Shown: positions 25,726-34,435, counted from the first letter of the stretch. The stretch is 64,000 bases of DNA from G965204755 sp965243415 (GCA_965243415.1 OZ251549.1:186001-250000), one strand, 5' to 3'. Numbers and translations: made by a program. The notes: generated by a model from the sequence alone, not told the origin.

Positions 25726-26565
25726 TCAGTCGTTGGCGCGGGCGACGCGGATGCTGCCGTTCACGGTGCGGACGCGGCACTCGCCGCCGCCCTCGCCGAC
25801 CTGCACCCGCTTCCGCCGCCGCGTCGGGGTGGTGAGGTTCTCCGCCCCCGGCAGTTCCAGTTCGACGCGGCCGTTCACCGCCCGGGCGTCCACCCGCCCC
25901 TGCGCCTCCGGCCCCAGGGTCAGCCGCACCCGGCCGTTCACCGTGTGGAAGTTGTGCCGCTCGTCGGCGGCGAACCGGGCCAACTCGCTCTCGATGTGGC
26001 CGTTCACCGTCTTGGCGTTCACGCTGCCGCTCTGGCCCTCGAGGGTGAGCGAGCCGTTCACCGTCTGCGCCGTCAACTCCCCGTCGAAGCCGCGGGAATC
26101 TATGGCGCCGTTCACGGTCTCGATCCGCAGGTTGGCCTGCCGGGGCAGCCGCACCGAGTAGCGCACGCTCCCCTGCGGCCGACCCCACCGCCGCTTCCGG
26201 CTCGGGTACCGGGTGCGCACCCGCAGCCCGTCGGCGGTCCGGTCCACTTCCACTTCGAGGTTCCGCAGCGCCGCCTCGCTCGGCCCCACCTTGCGCGCCG
26301 TGATCTCCGCCTCCTGCCGGTCCCAGCCTTCCAGGGAGATCCAGCCGTTCACGTTCTTCAGGTCGAAGGTCTCGCCGTCCCGGAAGGGCTCGGTGAAGGT
26401 CTCGATCTCCTCGGCGTTCGGCTCGCCGTGGAAGACCATCGCCGCGCAACCGGCGCCGGGGGCCAGCAGGCCGATCGAGAGGCCGACGCCGAACAGCGGG
26501 AGCGCCCGCCGGCCGAGGCCGGGAAGGCGGCCCGGGGCCGGGGAGGCAGGGGTCGGCTCGTTCAT
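25726..26565 (-). CDS. DUF4097-type (adhesin-like beta-helix) exported protein
   Basis: This 279-residue protein has an N-terminal hydrophobic segment ending in a Cys (LLAPGAGCAA), so it may be a lipoprotein, although Gly at -3 is atypical. The rest is a right-handed beta-helix-like repeat: seven VNG motifs (NVNGWI, TVNGAI, TVNGSL, TVNGHI, TVNGRV, AVNGRV, TVNGSI) spaced along the chain, the signature of the DUF4097 putative adhesin family. No catalytic residues are evident. It lies in the periplasm or at the surface. The large array begins just beyond its 3' end. Confidence 0.85.
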   Translation of the reverse strand: MNEPTPASPAPGRLPGLGRRALPLFGVGLSIGLLAPGAGCAAMVFHGEPNAEEIETFTEPFRDGETFDLKNVNGWISLEGWDRQEAEITARKVGPSEAALRNLEVEVDRTADGLRVRTRYPSRKRRWGRPQGSVRYSVRLPRQANLRIETVNGAIDSRGFDGELTAQTVNGSLTLEGQSGSVNAKTVNGHIESELARFAADERHNFHTVNGRVRLTLGPEAQGRVDARAVNGRVELELPGAENLTTPTRRRKRVQVGEGGGECRVRTVNGSIRVARAND

Positions 26566-26747
26566 GGCGATCTGTCGTTACGGGCGCCCGCCGAAAAGGT
26601 TCCGCCGCCCGGTTCCCGTATTCTCCGGCGACCCCCGTTCCCCGCTCCCCTCCGGGCCGGGGAGCGGCGGCCCCGCCGTTCCGACGACCTGCCGAACGAC
26701 CTGCCGACCCCGCCGCCGGCGCCCGCGCGCCCCGACCCCCGACCCCG
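26566..26747. other. Divergent intergenic region
   Basis: This separates the DUF4097-type gene from the P1 peptidase gene and should hold both promoters. A CGACCTGCCGA motif occurs twice in tandem near 26685-26710. No clear -10 box is seen for the plus-strand gene. Confidence 0.35.
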
Positions 26748-27998
26748 ATGCGATTCCTCCTCTCCCCCCTCACCCTCCCCGGGGCCGTCGCCGCCGCCCT
26801 GATGCTCCCCCTGCCCGCCGCCGCGGCCCAGGAGAACCCCCGGCCCCGGGCCCGGGAGATCGGGCTCGCTCCCGGCGTGCTGCCCCCCGGCCCGGAGAAC
26901 GCGATCACCGATGTCCCCGGCGTCCTCGTCGGGCAGGTGACCCTCCGGGAAGGCGACTCGGTGCGCACCGGCGTGACCGCGATCCTCCCCCACTCCGGCA
27001 ACCTCTTCCGCGAGAAGGTCCCCGGCGCGGTCCATGTGGGCAACGCCTTCGGCAAGTTGGCCGGTTCCACCCAGGTCGTCGAACTGGGGACCGTCGAGAC
27101 CCCGATCGTGCTGACGAACACGCTCTCCGTCTGGGACGCGGCCCGGGCGGTGGTCACCCACATCCTGGGGCTGCCCGGCAACGAGGAAGTGCGCTCGGTG
27201 AACCCGCTGGTCGGGGAGACCAACGACGGCTACCTGAACGACATCCGCGCCCTCCGGGTCGGCGAAGCGGAAGTCCTGGAGGCGATCGCCGCCGCCGCGC
27301 CGGGCCCGGTGGCGGAGGGGTCGGTCGGCGCCGGGACCGGCACCTCGGCCTTCGGCTGGAAAGGCGGCATCGGCACCTCTTCCCGGCGACTGCCGGAGGC
27401 GCTCGGCGGCTACACCGTGGGGGCGCTGATCCAGAGCAACTACGGCGGCGTCCTGGTGATGGACGGGCTCCCGGTGGGCGAGGAACTCGACCGCTACTAC
27501 CTGCGCGACGCCCTCCGGGGCCCGTCCGGAAGCGATGCCGGCGAGGATGCCGGCGAGGGCGCCGGCGCGCCGGGAGCAGACGGCGCCGAAGACCCCGACG
27601 GTTCCATCATGATGGTGCTCGCCACCGACGCGCCGCTCCGCTCCCCGGGGCTGACCCGGCTGGCGCGGCGGGCGATGCTGGGTCTGGCCCGCACCGGCGC
27701 CACCTCCTCCCACGGCAGCGGCGACTTCGTCATCGCCTTCTCTGCCGCTCCTTCCCTCCGCAGTTCCTTCCGCAGCGATTCGGCCTTCGAGGAAGGCGCG
27801 GTGCTCCGGGGCGACCGGCTCTCCCCGCTCTTCCAGGCGGCGATCGAAGCCACCGAGGAAGCGGTCTACAACTCGATGCTCCGGGCCACCACCGTCACCG
27901 GGCGGAACGGCCACACCCGGGAGGCGATCTCCATCGAGGCGGTGCTGGAGGTGGGGCGGAAGTACAACCGGCTGCACCCGCCCGGCCGGCCCCGATGA
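26748..27998 (+). CDS. P1-family (DmpA/BapA-type) self-processing aminopeptidase, exported
   Basis: This 416-residue protein has a Sec signal (LLSPLTLPGAVAAALMLPLPAAAA). The family self-cleaves between Gly and Ser to expose an N-terminal nucleophile. Here that is Gly285-Ser286 in 'DGSIMMVLATDAPL'. Other conserved blocks are 'NAITDVPGVLVGQVTL', 'GAVHVGNAFGKLAG', 'ETNDGYLNDIR' and 'GGYTVGALIQSNYGG'. Members hydrolyse D-amino-acid amides or beta-peptides. An acidic insert of about 25 residues just before the cleavage site is unusual for the family. The next gene starts 10 nt after the stop. Confidence 0.92.
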   Translation: MRFLLSPLTLPGAVAAALMLPLPAAAAQENPRPRAREIGLAPGVLPPGPENAITDVPGVLVGQVTLREGDSVRTGVTAILPHSGNLFREKVPGAVHVGNAFGKLAGSTQVVELGTVETPIVLTNTLSVWDAARAVVTHILGLPGNEEVRSVNPLVGETNDGYLNDIRALRVGEAEVLEAIAAAAPGPVAEGSVGAGTGTSAFGWKGGIGTSSRRLPEALGGYTVGALIQSNYGGVLVMDGLPVGEELDRYYLRDALRGPSGSDAGEDAGEGAGAPGADGAEDPDGSIMMVLATDAPLRSPGLTRLARRAMLGLARTGATSSHGSGDFVIAFSAAPSLRSSFRSDSAFEEGAVLRGDRLSPLFQAAIEATEEAVYNSMLRATTVTGRNGHTREAISIEAVLEVGRKYNRLHPPGRPR

Positions 27999-28008
27999 AG
28001 ACCTCCCG

Positions 28009-29172
28009 GTGAAAACCTGGCGCATCGCCGGCGCCGGCCCGGCGGGGCTCGCGGCGGCGATCGCGCTGGCGGACCGGGGCCACCCGGTGGAGATCTTCGA
28101 GAAGCGCCGCGCCGTGGGGAGGAGGTTCCCCGGGTCGCTGCAGTTGCTCGACAACTTCACCTTCCCCGGCGACGCGCTCGAGGAAGTGCGCGGCCTGGGC
28201 GTGGACCCGGGCCCCTTCGTCCGCGGCCGGTTCCACGGCGCCCGGTTCTTCAGCCGTCGGCGGGGGCGCGGTCGCGGGGCCGGCGCTCACCGGAGCGCGA
28301 ATCTCTCCGGCGCCGAGCCCTACGGCTACTGCGTGCGCCGGGGCGCGGAGGCGGGCTGCCTCGACCGGGAACTGGCCCGGCAAGCCGAAGCCCGGGGCGT
28401 GACCATCCGCCTCGGGACGCCGCTCGACCCGGCGGAGGCGGACCTGGCCGCCGTCGGCCCCCGGGAGGCGGACGGGATCGCCGCCGAGCAGCACTTCGCG
28501 ACGGAGGCCGCCGACCGGCTGGAAGTGCTCTGGGACGAGGCGATCTTCCCCGGCGGCGGCTACGCCTACCGCATCGTGAGCGGCGGCCGGGGCATCGTCG
28601 CCGCCGCCCTCATCGGCGCCGCCGACCGACCCCGGGGCCCGGAGGACGAGCGGCTGCGGCGGAGCGCGGCGTTCTTCCAGGAACGGGACCCGGTGCCGAT
28701 GGAGTGGGGCCCGGTGCGCTGGTCGCGGGTGAACTTCTACCTCTGCGACTTCGCCCGGGCCGCGGCGCCGCTGCCGGGCGAGGCCGGGGGGCTCATCGAC
28801 TACACCGCCGGGTTCGGGATCCGCACCGCCCTGGTCTCCGGGCACCTCGCCGGAGTGAGCCTGGCCGAGGGGGGCGGCTACGCCGAGCGGATCCGCCGCC
28901 GCTTCGGGCGGAGCGTCGCCGGCGCGATCGTCACCCGGCTGGCGATCGAGCGGCTCGGCTTCGGCCCCTTCCTGGCGCTCGCCGCCCGCTCCGACTTCCG
29001 CCGCTTCACCGCCCGCTTCGCCGGCCCGGACCGGGCGCGGGCGCTCCTCTCGCCGCTGGCGCGCCGGATCTTCGGCCGCGCCGCCCGCTGCCACCATCTG
29101 GGCCCCTGCCGCTGGTGCCGGCCCCGCCCGTCGGCCCGGGACGCGGCGGCTTCCGGGGGAAGCGGAGGGTGA
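28009..29172 (+). CDS. FAD-dependent oxidoreductase (geranylgeranyl-reductase-like)
   Basis: This 387-residue flavoprotein starts at a GTG 10 nt after the previous gene. The dinucleotide-binding motif GAGPAGLAAAIAL is at residues 8-20, and 'VEIFEKRRAVGRR' supplies the acidic end of the second strand. A later 'IVSGGRGIVAAAL' and 'GLIDYTAGFGIRTALVSG' match the second FAD-contacting region of the family. A C-terminal Cys/His cluster (CHHLGPCRWC) is notable and could bind metal. The phytoene/squalene synthase gene downstream suggests a role in isoprenoid chemistry, but the substrate is not identified. Confidence 0.85.
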   Translation: MKTWRIAGAGPAGLAAAIALADRGHPVEIFEKRRAVGRRFPGSLQLLDNFTFPGDALEEVRGLGVDPGPFVRGRFHGARFFSRRRGRGRGAGAHRSANLSGAEPYGYCVRRGAEAGCLDRELARQAEARGVTIRLGTPLDPAEADLAAVGPREADGIAAEQHFATEAADRLEVLWDEAIFPGGGYAYRIVSGGRGIVAAALIGAADRPRGPEDERLRRSAAFFQERDPVPMEWGPVRWSRVNFYLCDFARAAAPLPGEAGGLIDYTAGFGIRTALVSGHLAGVSLAEGGGYAERIRRRFGRSVAGAIVTRLAIERLGFGPFLALAARSDFRRFTARFAGPDRARALLSPLARRIFGRAARCHHLGPCRWCRPRPSARDAAASGGSGG

Positions 29173-29470
29173 GGGCCGCGGCGACGGCGGCGGGCCAAAC
29201 GGGGAGGAAGTGGGGGAGGAAGTCGGGAAGGAAGTCGGGATCGGCCTCGCTCCGGGCCGCCGACCGACCGTGCCGCCGGGGCGCCCACCGCGCCGGCCCC
29301 GACGGCCTGGGCTCCTTCCGGCCTCTCGGCGCTCGACCCGAATTCCGCTTCGCCGCCCGTTTCGCCGGCCCGGACCGGGTGCGGGGGCGCCTCTCGCCGC
29401 CGGCGCGCCGCGCCGCCGGGCGCCACTGTCGGGGCCCCTGCCGCCGGCCCCCCAGCCCGGCGCCTCCCGG
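29173..29470 (+). repeat. Decayed tandem duplication of the oxidoreductase-synthase junction
   Basis: After a short 12-bp repeat (GGAAGTCGGGAA type, about 29204-29243), bases 29245-29310 resemble the 5' end of the downstream synthase gene ('CGGGCCGCCGACCGAC' and onward). Bases 29330-29455 resemble the 3' end of the upstream oxidoreductase gene ('GCTTCGCCGGCCCGGACCGG' is shared). The order synthase start then oxidoreductase end is what a tandem duplication of the gene junction would leave. Confidence 0.7.
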
Positions 29471-30382
29471 ATGACGCCGCGAGCGAAGTCGGCAGCGGGG
29501 TCGCTGCGGGCCGCCGACCGACTGTGCCGGCGGGTGGCCCACCGCGCCGGACCCAACTTCTCGGTGGGGTTCCGGCTGCTGCCGGCGGAAAAGCGCCGGG
29601 CGGTGTACGCGGCCTACGCCTTCTGCCGCTTCGTGGACGACGAGGTGGACGAAGCCGCCGCCGGGGCCGGAACCGGCGGAACGGCGATCGCCGGCGCCCT
29701 CGACCGCTGGGAACTCGAACTGGACCGGGTGTACCGGGGCCGCCCCGAACGCCCGGTGGGCCTCGCGCTGGCCGCCGCCCTGGAGCGGTTCCCGGTGCCG
29801 CGCGCCGCCTTCGAGGGCCTGATCGCCGGCTGCCGGCTCGACCTCTCGAAAACCCGCTACGCCACCTTCGCCGAACTGCTCGAGTACTGCCGGCTCGTGG
29901 CCGGCACCATCTCCTCGATCTCGCTCTCGATCTTCGGGGCCGACGAACGCCGCGGCGCCCCCCCGCCGAGCGAGACCGGCGACCACCTCTCCACCGCCTT
30001 CCAGTTGACGAATGTCCTGCGCGATGTGGGCGAGGACCTCCGGGAGCGCCGCCGGATCTACCTGCCCGCCGACGAACTCCGGAGGTTCGGCGTCGAGGAA
30101 GCCGACCTGTTCCTCGGCCGGCGCACCGAAGCGGTGACCGCGCTCCTGCGCTTCCAACTGGAGCGGGCCCGCGACTACTACCGCCGTTCGGAACCGGTGC
30201 TCGCTTCCATCCACGCCGACGCCCGCAGATGCGCCTGGCTCATGGGCCGGGTATATCTCGCCGTCCTCGACCGCATCGAAGCGAGCGGTTTCGCCGTCTT
30301 CGGCCCCCGCCTCGGCCTCTCCGCAGCCGCGAAACTGGGTTTGGCGGCGCGAAGCCTCACCGCCGAGACAACCCGGTGGTAA
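29471..30382 (+). CDS. Squalene/phytoene synthase family protein
   Basis: This is a 303-residue head-to-head prenyl synthase. The first Asp-rich motif is 'RFVDDEVDE' (Asp56, Asp57, Asp60), and the second is in 'QLTNVLRDVGEDLRERR' near residues 176-192, followed by 'RIYLPADEL'. Such enzymes condense two farnesyl or geranylgeranyl diphosphates to presqualene diphosphate, squalene or phytoene. HpnD, HpnC and CrtB cannot be separated by eye. No shc or crtI gene is in the window, though the FAD protein upstream could act on the product. The ATG is chosen from alignment with the usual N terminus. Confidence 0.93.
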   Translation: MTPRAKSAAGSLRAADRLCRRVAHRAGPNFSVGFRLLPAEKRRAVYAAYAFCRFVDDEVDEAAAGAGTGGTAIAGALDRWELELDRVYRGRPERPVGLALAAALERFPVPRAAFEGLIAGCRLDLSKTRYATFAELLEYCRLVAGTISSISLSIFGADERRGAPPPSETGDHLSTAFQLTNVLRDVGEDLRERRRIYLPADELRRFGVEEADLFLGRRTEAVTALLRFQLERARDYYRRSEPVLASIHADARRCAWLMGRVYLAVLDRIEASGFAVFGPRLGLSAAAKLGLAARSLTAETTRW

Positions 30383-30390
30383 CGGCGCCC

Positions 30391-30825
30391 TCAGGGATCA
30401 ATCGGCCGGTACTGCCAACCCCGCTCACGAGCGGCATTCGCGAGGGCCGATGCCGCGGTCTGTGTCTCTCTTCTCGACAAACCATCGAAGGCGACCGTCA
30501 CATGCTCGGGATACGGCTGACCGTCCGCGATGACCCGGACCCCGGCACCGCGACACTCCGATGGCGTCACAGAGACTACTCCCACGGAAGCAAATCCTTG
30601 CTCATCAGTGTAGTGCAACCACGCCGCCTCTGCGCCGATCTGGTCGCCATCGTACAGGGAGAGACGGCCCGCATCCTTCGCTGTCGGCTTGAAGGCTTGG
30701 GAAGTCGGCTTCCCCCGTCGCACCCAAGTCCGGTGCACCTGTCTGTGCAGGAGAGTGTCGTCGGTCAAATCAGGATGCGGGCGGCACCAAGCGCCCGATT
30801 CGCTCTCGCAAAGTCGACCAGCCAT
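30391..30825 (-). CDS. Hypothetical protein of a low-GC two-gene cassette (downstream gene)
   Basis: This 144-residue protein has no signal peptide. I recognise no catalytic motif. It contains a conserved-looking block 'WVRRGKPTSQAFKPTAKD', then 'LSLYDGDQIGAEAAWLHY', and a C-terminal helix rich in Ala and Arg. Its ATG lies 56 nt inside the upstream gene, so either translation is coupled or the true start is a later GTG, near the codon before 'HRTWV'. Base composition is less GC-rich than in the flanking genes, which suggests recent acquisition together with its neighbour. Confidence 0.72.
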   Translation of the reverse strand: MAGRLCESESGAWCRPHPDLTDDTLLHRQVHRTWVRRGKPTSQAFKPTAKDAGRLSLYDGDQIGAEAAWLHYTDEQGFASVGVVSVTPSECRGAGVRVIADGQPYPEHVTVAFDGLSRRETQTAASALANAARERGWQYRPIDP

Positions 30826-31915
30826 GGGGATCGGTCAGATCCAGGGAGTCCATTTCATCTCGTCCAGAGGAAACATCCAACTTGTGCCACTCACCGGTCC
30901 CCTTCGTCAAGTCCACCTCGACATTGATCTCATGGGAACCCAAAGTCCATTCGAGTTGCGCACCTCCGGTCGGAGTCGGATAGATGTGGGGCAGGGGAAG
31001 TTCCTCCGGGTAGTGCGTTTCGAAGCCGGCTGCCAACCAGTCGAGACCGTCGGCAGGCAGAGCGATCCCCTCCCCGTTGAGCCAACCGTCATCGAGTGCG
31101 CGCAGTTCATCCAGTTGCAGTGCTACATCCAGAGGATCGAGAATGACGATGTCTCGGACAGCCTCCCACCCAACGATCTGCTTTCTGCGATCCCGAGTTC
31201 CGACTACCTCCATCTGAACCGGCGAACGATCCCGAAATCCTTGAAAGGCCGTCAGCACGGTCTCTCGATACTGCTCCGGCAGGGGCCCGGACAATTTCTT
31301 GCCGTCGATCAACTGCAGTTCGAACGATTTGCGAGCCTGATCGGCCTCCGGAACGAACCCGCGCAGCGTCATTTCCTCGGTGATCGACTTCGTGGCCGAG
31401 GAAGAGAACAGGAGTCTCTGCCTGCTCTCCGCGGTGAGCCTCGCCTCTTCGCCACCCGAACCCGAATCGAAACACATCGATTCCTCGCGAGCGAGGCCGC
31501 GACCGATTCTGTCGAAGTGATGCAGCATTCGCGGAGGAACGAAACCCGAAGCATCGCCGCCGTCGACCACTGATCCCTCTTCCGCGGCGCGCATCGTCCT
31601 GAGGACGTCGTCTCGGGCACCCTCGTAGTAGGGATGGTGCCGCCGAGGCATCGCCGGGAGTTCGGCCGTGGCGTCCACCAAACTGACCTCGACGATCGCG
31701 CTGCCCTCCGCGATGCCGGTGGCGGCGAGCCGGAGGTCTCCGGAGAAACCTCGAGGCGCCCGCTTTCTGCCCGGATTTTCGACCAGGAATCGGTGCCGGG
31801 CGGTCGCGATGATCAACTCCTCGACCGCCCCCAGGTCCCCGAACAGCGAGAGAGGCACGGCGGCGCCGGTGAAGCGTCCGCCGGTCAGCCGAATTCGGAG
31901 GAAGGGAGTCAACAC
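30770..31915 (-). CDS. Hypothetical protein of a low-GC two-gene cassette (upstream gene)
   Basis: The GTG at 31915 gives 381 residues. The N-terminal half is mixed alpha/beta with 'SAIVEVSLVDA' and a helical region. A distinct C-terminal module, 'PTPTGGAQLEWTLGSHEINV', resembles a small domain seen in many uncharacterised accessory-genome proteins. No catalytic triad or nucleotide site is visible. The ORF continues upstream only through non-protein-like sequence, so I took the GTG at the point where composition changes. It overlaps and probably co-translates with the 144-residue gene. Function unknown; an accessory or defence-related role is conceivable. Confidence 0.7.
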   Translation of the reverse strand: MLTPFLRIRLTGGRFTGAAVPLSLFGDLGAVEELIIATARHRFLVENPGRKRAPRGFSGDLRLAATGIAEGSAIVEVSLVDATAELPAMPRRHHPYYEGARDDVLRTMRAAEEGSVVDGGDASGFVPPRMLHHFDRIGRGLAREESMCFDSGSGGEEARLTAESRQRLLFSSSATKSITEEMTLRGFVPEADQARKSFELQLIDGKKLSGPLPEQYRETVLTAFQGFRDRSPVQMEVVGTRDRRKQIVGWEAVRDIVILDPLDVALQLDELRALDDGWLNGEGIALPADGLDWLAAGFETHYPEELPLPHIYPTPTGGAQLEWTLGSHEINVEVDLTKGTGEWHKLDVSSGRDEMDSLDLTDPHGWSTLRERIGRLVPPAS

Positions 31916-32085
31916 GGCAACAGTGGGGTCGGAACGGAGGGCCGGGGGCGCTGGGCCGGCCGATGCGGGAAGGTTACCTTCTCGGAACAACGGTGGTGTC
32001 CGTCGGTCCGTTCCCGGGAACCCGTGGGGCCTGCAGGTCCGTCTGACCCACGGTTTCCGCCCGGCGCGTCGCCCCGGGCATCGGG

Positions 32086-32091
32086 TACCGT
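32086..32091 (+). promoter_or_regulatory. -10-like TACCGT, 7 nt before the start
   Basis: This is a weak match, but it sits at the same 7-nt distance from the ATG seen in other genes of the window. Confidence 0.25.
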
Positions 32092-32098
32092 CCGCTCC

Positions 32099-33460
32099 AT
32101 GCTCTACCGCTCGCGGAATCCCGCCACCGAGGAGTTGCTGGCCGAGTTCGAGACCGCCACCGAATCGGCGATCGAGGCGACGCTCGCCCAGGCCGCCGCG
32201 GTCTTCGAAGACTGGAAACGGACGCCCTTCGCCGTCCGGCGGCGGGTGAACGAACGGCTCGCCGACCGCCTGGAAGCGGAAGCCGACGACCTGGCCCGGC
32301 TCATGGCGACGGAAATGGGGAAACCGCTGGCACAGGGGGTCGCCGAAGCGAAGAAGTGCGCCTGGGTGGCCCGCCACTACGCCGAGACTGCCGAGGAGAC
32401 CCTGCGGCCCCGCCCCTTCGCCACCGACGGGAGCGAGACCTGGCAGCGCTACGAACCGCTCGGGCCGATCCTGGCGGTGATGCCCTGGAACTTCCCGCTC
32501 TGGCAGGTGATCCGGGTCTCGGCGCCGAACTTCCTCACCGGCAACCCCCTGCTGTTGAAACACGCGCCCTCGGTGCCGCAGTGCGCCGAGCGCCTCGTCC
32601 GCCTCTACGCCGAGGCCGGCGCCCCGGAAGGCCTGATCGCCAACCTGTTCCTCACGAACGCGCAGGCGGCGCGGACGATCGCCGATCCGCGGGTGCGCGG
32701 GGTGACGCTCACGGGAAGTTCCCGCGCCGGGAGCGAGGTGGCGGCGGTCGCCGGCCGGGCGCTGAAGCCGATGGTCGCCGAACTCGGCGGCAGCGACCCC
32801 TTCGTCGTCTTCGAGGACTGCGACCTCGCCGAGGCGGCGGCAGCCGGGGCCGGGGCGCGGCTCATCAACTCCGGGCAGAGTTGCATCGCCGCCAAGCGGT
32901 TCCTGGTGCAGCGGAGCGTCCTCGACGAGTTCACCGCCCTCTTCGCCGAGCGGATCGGCGCTGCGGTCGTCGGGGATCCGACGGAGCCCGGCACCGAAGT
33001 CGGCCCGCTGGCCCGGGAAGACCTGCGCGACCGCTTCGAAGCCCAGATCGCCCGCTCGGCGGCGGCCGGGACCGAGATCCTCCAGCGCGGCCGGGCCCCG
33101 GAGCGCGGCTACTACGCCGCCACCGGGATCCTCCGCGACCCCGCGCCCGGGTCGCCGGCCCGGAGCGAGGAACTCTTCGGCCCGGTGGCGGTGCTCCTCC
33201 CCTTCGCCGACGAGCGGGAGGCGGTGCGGATCGCGAACGAGACTCCCTACGGGCTCGGCTCCTCGCTCTGGACCGCCGACCGGGCGCGGGCCGAGCGGCT
33301 GATCCCGGAGATCGAGGCCGGGGCGGTCTTCGTGAACGGCATCACCAAGTCCGACCCGCGGGTCCCCTTCGGCGGCGCCAAGTCGAGCGGCTTCGGCCGG
33401 GAGTTGGGCCCGGACGGCCTCCTCGAGTTCACGAACCGCAAGACCGTCTGGATCCGCTGA
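32099..33460 (+). CDS. Succinate-semialdehyde-type aldehyde dehydrogenase
   Basis: This 453-residue NAD(P)-dependent aldehyde dehydrogenase has the catalytic Cys262 in 'NSGQSCIAAKRF'. The general base Glu lies in 'VAELGGSDPFVVFED', and the substrate-binding asparagine region is 'AVMPWNFPLWQVIR'. The C-terminal 'VPFGGAKSSGFGRELG' is standard. The absence of a long N-terminal extension and the 'RNPATEELLAEF' opening fit the shorter Sad/YneI-type succinate-semialdehyde dehydrogenases, so 4-aminobutyrate or related degradation is the likely role. No transaminase gene is adjacent. Confidence 0.93.
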   Translation: MLYRSRNPATEELLAEFETATESAIEATLAQAAAVFEDWKRTPFAVRRRVNERLADRLEAEADDLARLMATEMGKPLAQGVAEAKKCAWVARHYAETAEETLRPRPFATDGSETWQRYEPLGPILAVMPWNFPLWQVIRVSAPNFLTGNPLLLKHAPSVPQCAERLVRLYAEAGAPEGLIANLFLTNAQAARTIADPRVRGVTLTGSSRAGSEVAAVAGRALKPMVAELGGSDPFVVFEDCDLAEAAAAGAGARLINSGQSCIAAKRFLVQRSVLDEFTALFAERIGAAVVGDPTEPGTEVGPLAREDLRDRFEAQIARSAAAGTEILQRGRAPERGYYAATGILRDPAPGSPARSEELFGPVAVLLPFADEREAVRIANETPYGLGSSLWTADRARAERLIPEIEAGAVFVNGITKSDPRVPFGGAKSSGFGRELGPDGLLEFTNRKTVWIR

Positions 33461-33537
33461 CCGGCCCCGCCCCCGCCCGGCGTCCCCGAATCAACGCCGC
33501 CGGCCCCGCGCCCCCCGACCGGCCGACACCGAACCCG

Positions 33538-33561
33538 CCCCCCCCCCCCCCCCCCCCCCCC
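33538..33561. repeat. Homopolymer of 24 C
   Basis: An uninterrupted run of 24 cytosines lies in the intergenic region between convergent genes. No other homopolymer of this size was noticed in the window. It may be a slipped-strand hotspot or an assembly artefact. Confidence 0.9.
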
Positions 33562-33605
33562 GAACCCGCCGCCGGAAAGCGGCCGGCGGCTCAGGGCAGC
33601 CGTCA

Positions 33606-33796
33606 GCTCAGAGCGGCCAGGCCTCCTGCCTCCGGGCCAGGTCCCGGAACATCCACTCGTACCGCGAAGTCAGGGCGCAGTGCGCCACCATCGCCCGGCG
33701 GCTCAGAGCGGCCAGGCCTCCTGCCTCCAGGCCATGTCCCAGAACATCCACTCGTACCGCGAAGTCATGGCGAAGTGCGCCGCCATCGCCCGGCGG
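33606..33796. repeat. 95-bp tandem duplication of the tenA 3' end
   Basis: Bases 33606-33700 repeat the last 95 bases of tenA (33701-33796) with few substitutions. The extra copy still encodes the terminal 'RRQEAWPL' in a frame that continues to a stop at 33608. The stop codon of the intact gene lies at the junction. Confidence 0.9.
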
Positions 33797-34392
33797 GCGT
33801 CGTCGCCCAGACTCTCCGCGGTGCGGTCGGTGAGTTCCACCACGCGCCGCACCACCGCCTCGTACTCCTCGCTGCCGTAACTCTCGATCCAGCGGCGGTA
33901 GAGCGGATCCGGGGAGGGCGGCCGGCGCAGCAACTCCTGCCCGACCTCGGCATAGATCCAGTAGCAGGGGAGCACCGCGGCCAACCCTTCGTGGAAGGGC
34001 CGCGAGTGCACCTGCGAGAGGAAGTACGAGGTGTACGCCCGGTTCGTCGGCGCCGGCCGACGGGTGAACAGGTCCTCCCGGGAACCGCCCAGTTCCACCA
34101 GGAACTCCCCCAGTTGCTCGCGTTCGCCCTTGACGGTGGCCACCGCGTCCCCGCAGAGCGCCTCGGTGATGTCCGGGTGCGGCGCCTTGCCGCCGAGGAT
34201 GGCGACCGCCCGGGCGAAGTCGTGGAGGTAGAGCGCGTCCTCGATCACATAGAAGCGGAAGACCTGCCGGTCGAGGCTGCCGTCGGCGAGCCCGGCGAGG
34301 AACGGGTGCCGGAGGATCTCGGCGTAGATCGGTTCGATCCCGGCCCACAGCCGGGAGGTGAAGGGATCGTCGGAACCGGGGGGTTTCGTCAT
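33703..34392 (-). CDS. tenA: TenA/thiaminase II family protein
   Basis: This 229-residue all-helical protein is of the TenA (thiaminase II) family, which salvages hydrolysed thiamin pyrimidines or acts on related substrates. The family blocks 'FVIEDALYLHDFARA' (here 'FYVIEDALYLHDFARA'), 'TNRAYTSYFLSQ', 'VLPCYWIYAEVGQEL' with the conserved Cys, and the C-terminal 'SRYEWMFWDMAWRQEAW' are all present. A duplicated copy of the 3' end lies directly downstream. It is third in a minus-strand run after a permease gene and a transporter gene, but it has its own extended -10-like box in front of the ATG. Confidence 0.93.
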   Translation of the reverse strand: MTKPPGSDDPFTSRLWAGIEPIYAEILRHPFLAGLADGSLDRQVFRFYVIEDALYLHDFARAVAILGGKAPHPDITEALCGDAVATVKGEREQLGEFLVELGGSREDLFTRRPAPTNRAYTSYFLSQVHSRPFHEGLAAVLPCYWIYAEVGQELLRRPPSPDPLYRRWIESYGSEEYEAVVRRVVELTDRTAESLGDDARRAMAAHFAMTSRYEWMFWDMAWRQEAWPL

Positions 34393-34399
34393 GCGCCGG

Positions 34400-34408
34400 A
34401 TGCTAGCA
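34400..34408 (-). promoter_or_regulatory. Extended -10 box TGCTAGCAT before tenA
   Basis: TGC-TAGCAT on the minus strand ends exactly 7 nt before the tenA ATG, so a transcript would start at or beside the start codon. The 43-nt intergenic gap leaves room for it. Confidence 0.5.
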
Positions 34409-34435
34409 ACGCCGGCGGTTCCACCGACGCCCGGT

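Noticed and set aside
22348..27223. Very long frames in all six readings across the array (up to 1351 residues)
   Set aside because: They arise because the 19- and 21-bp units contain no stop triplet on either strand. The real genes at the edges (asparaginase and the DUF4097-type gene) have recognisable ends.
33608..34348. A second tenA-like frame
   Set aside because: It is the out-of-frame reading of tenA joined to the duplicated 3' end. The intact gene is 33703-34392.
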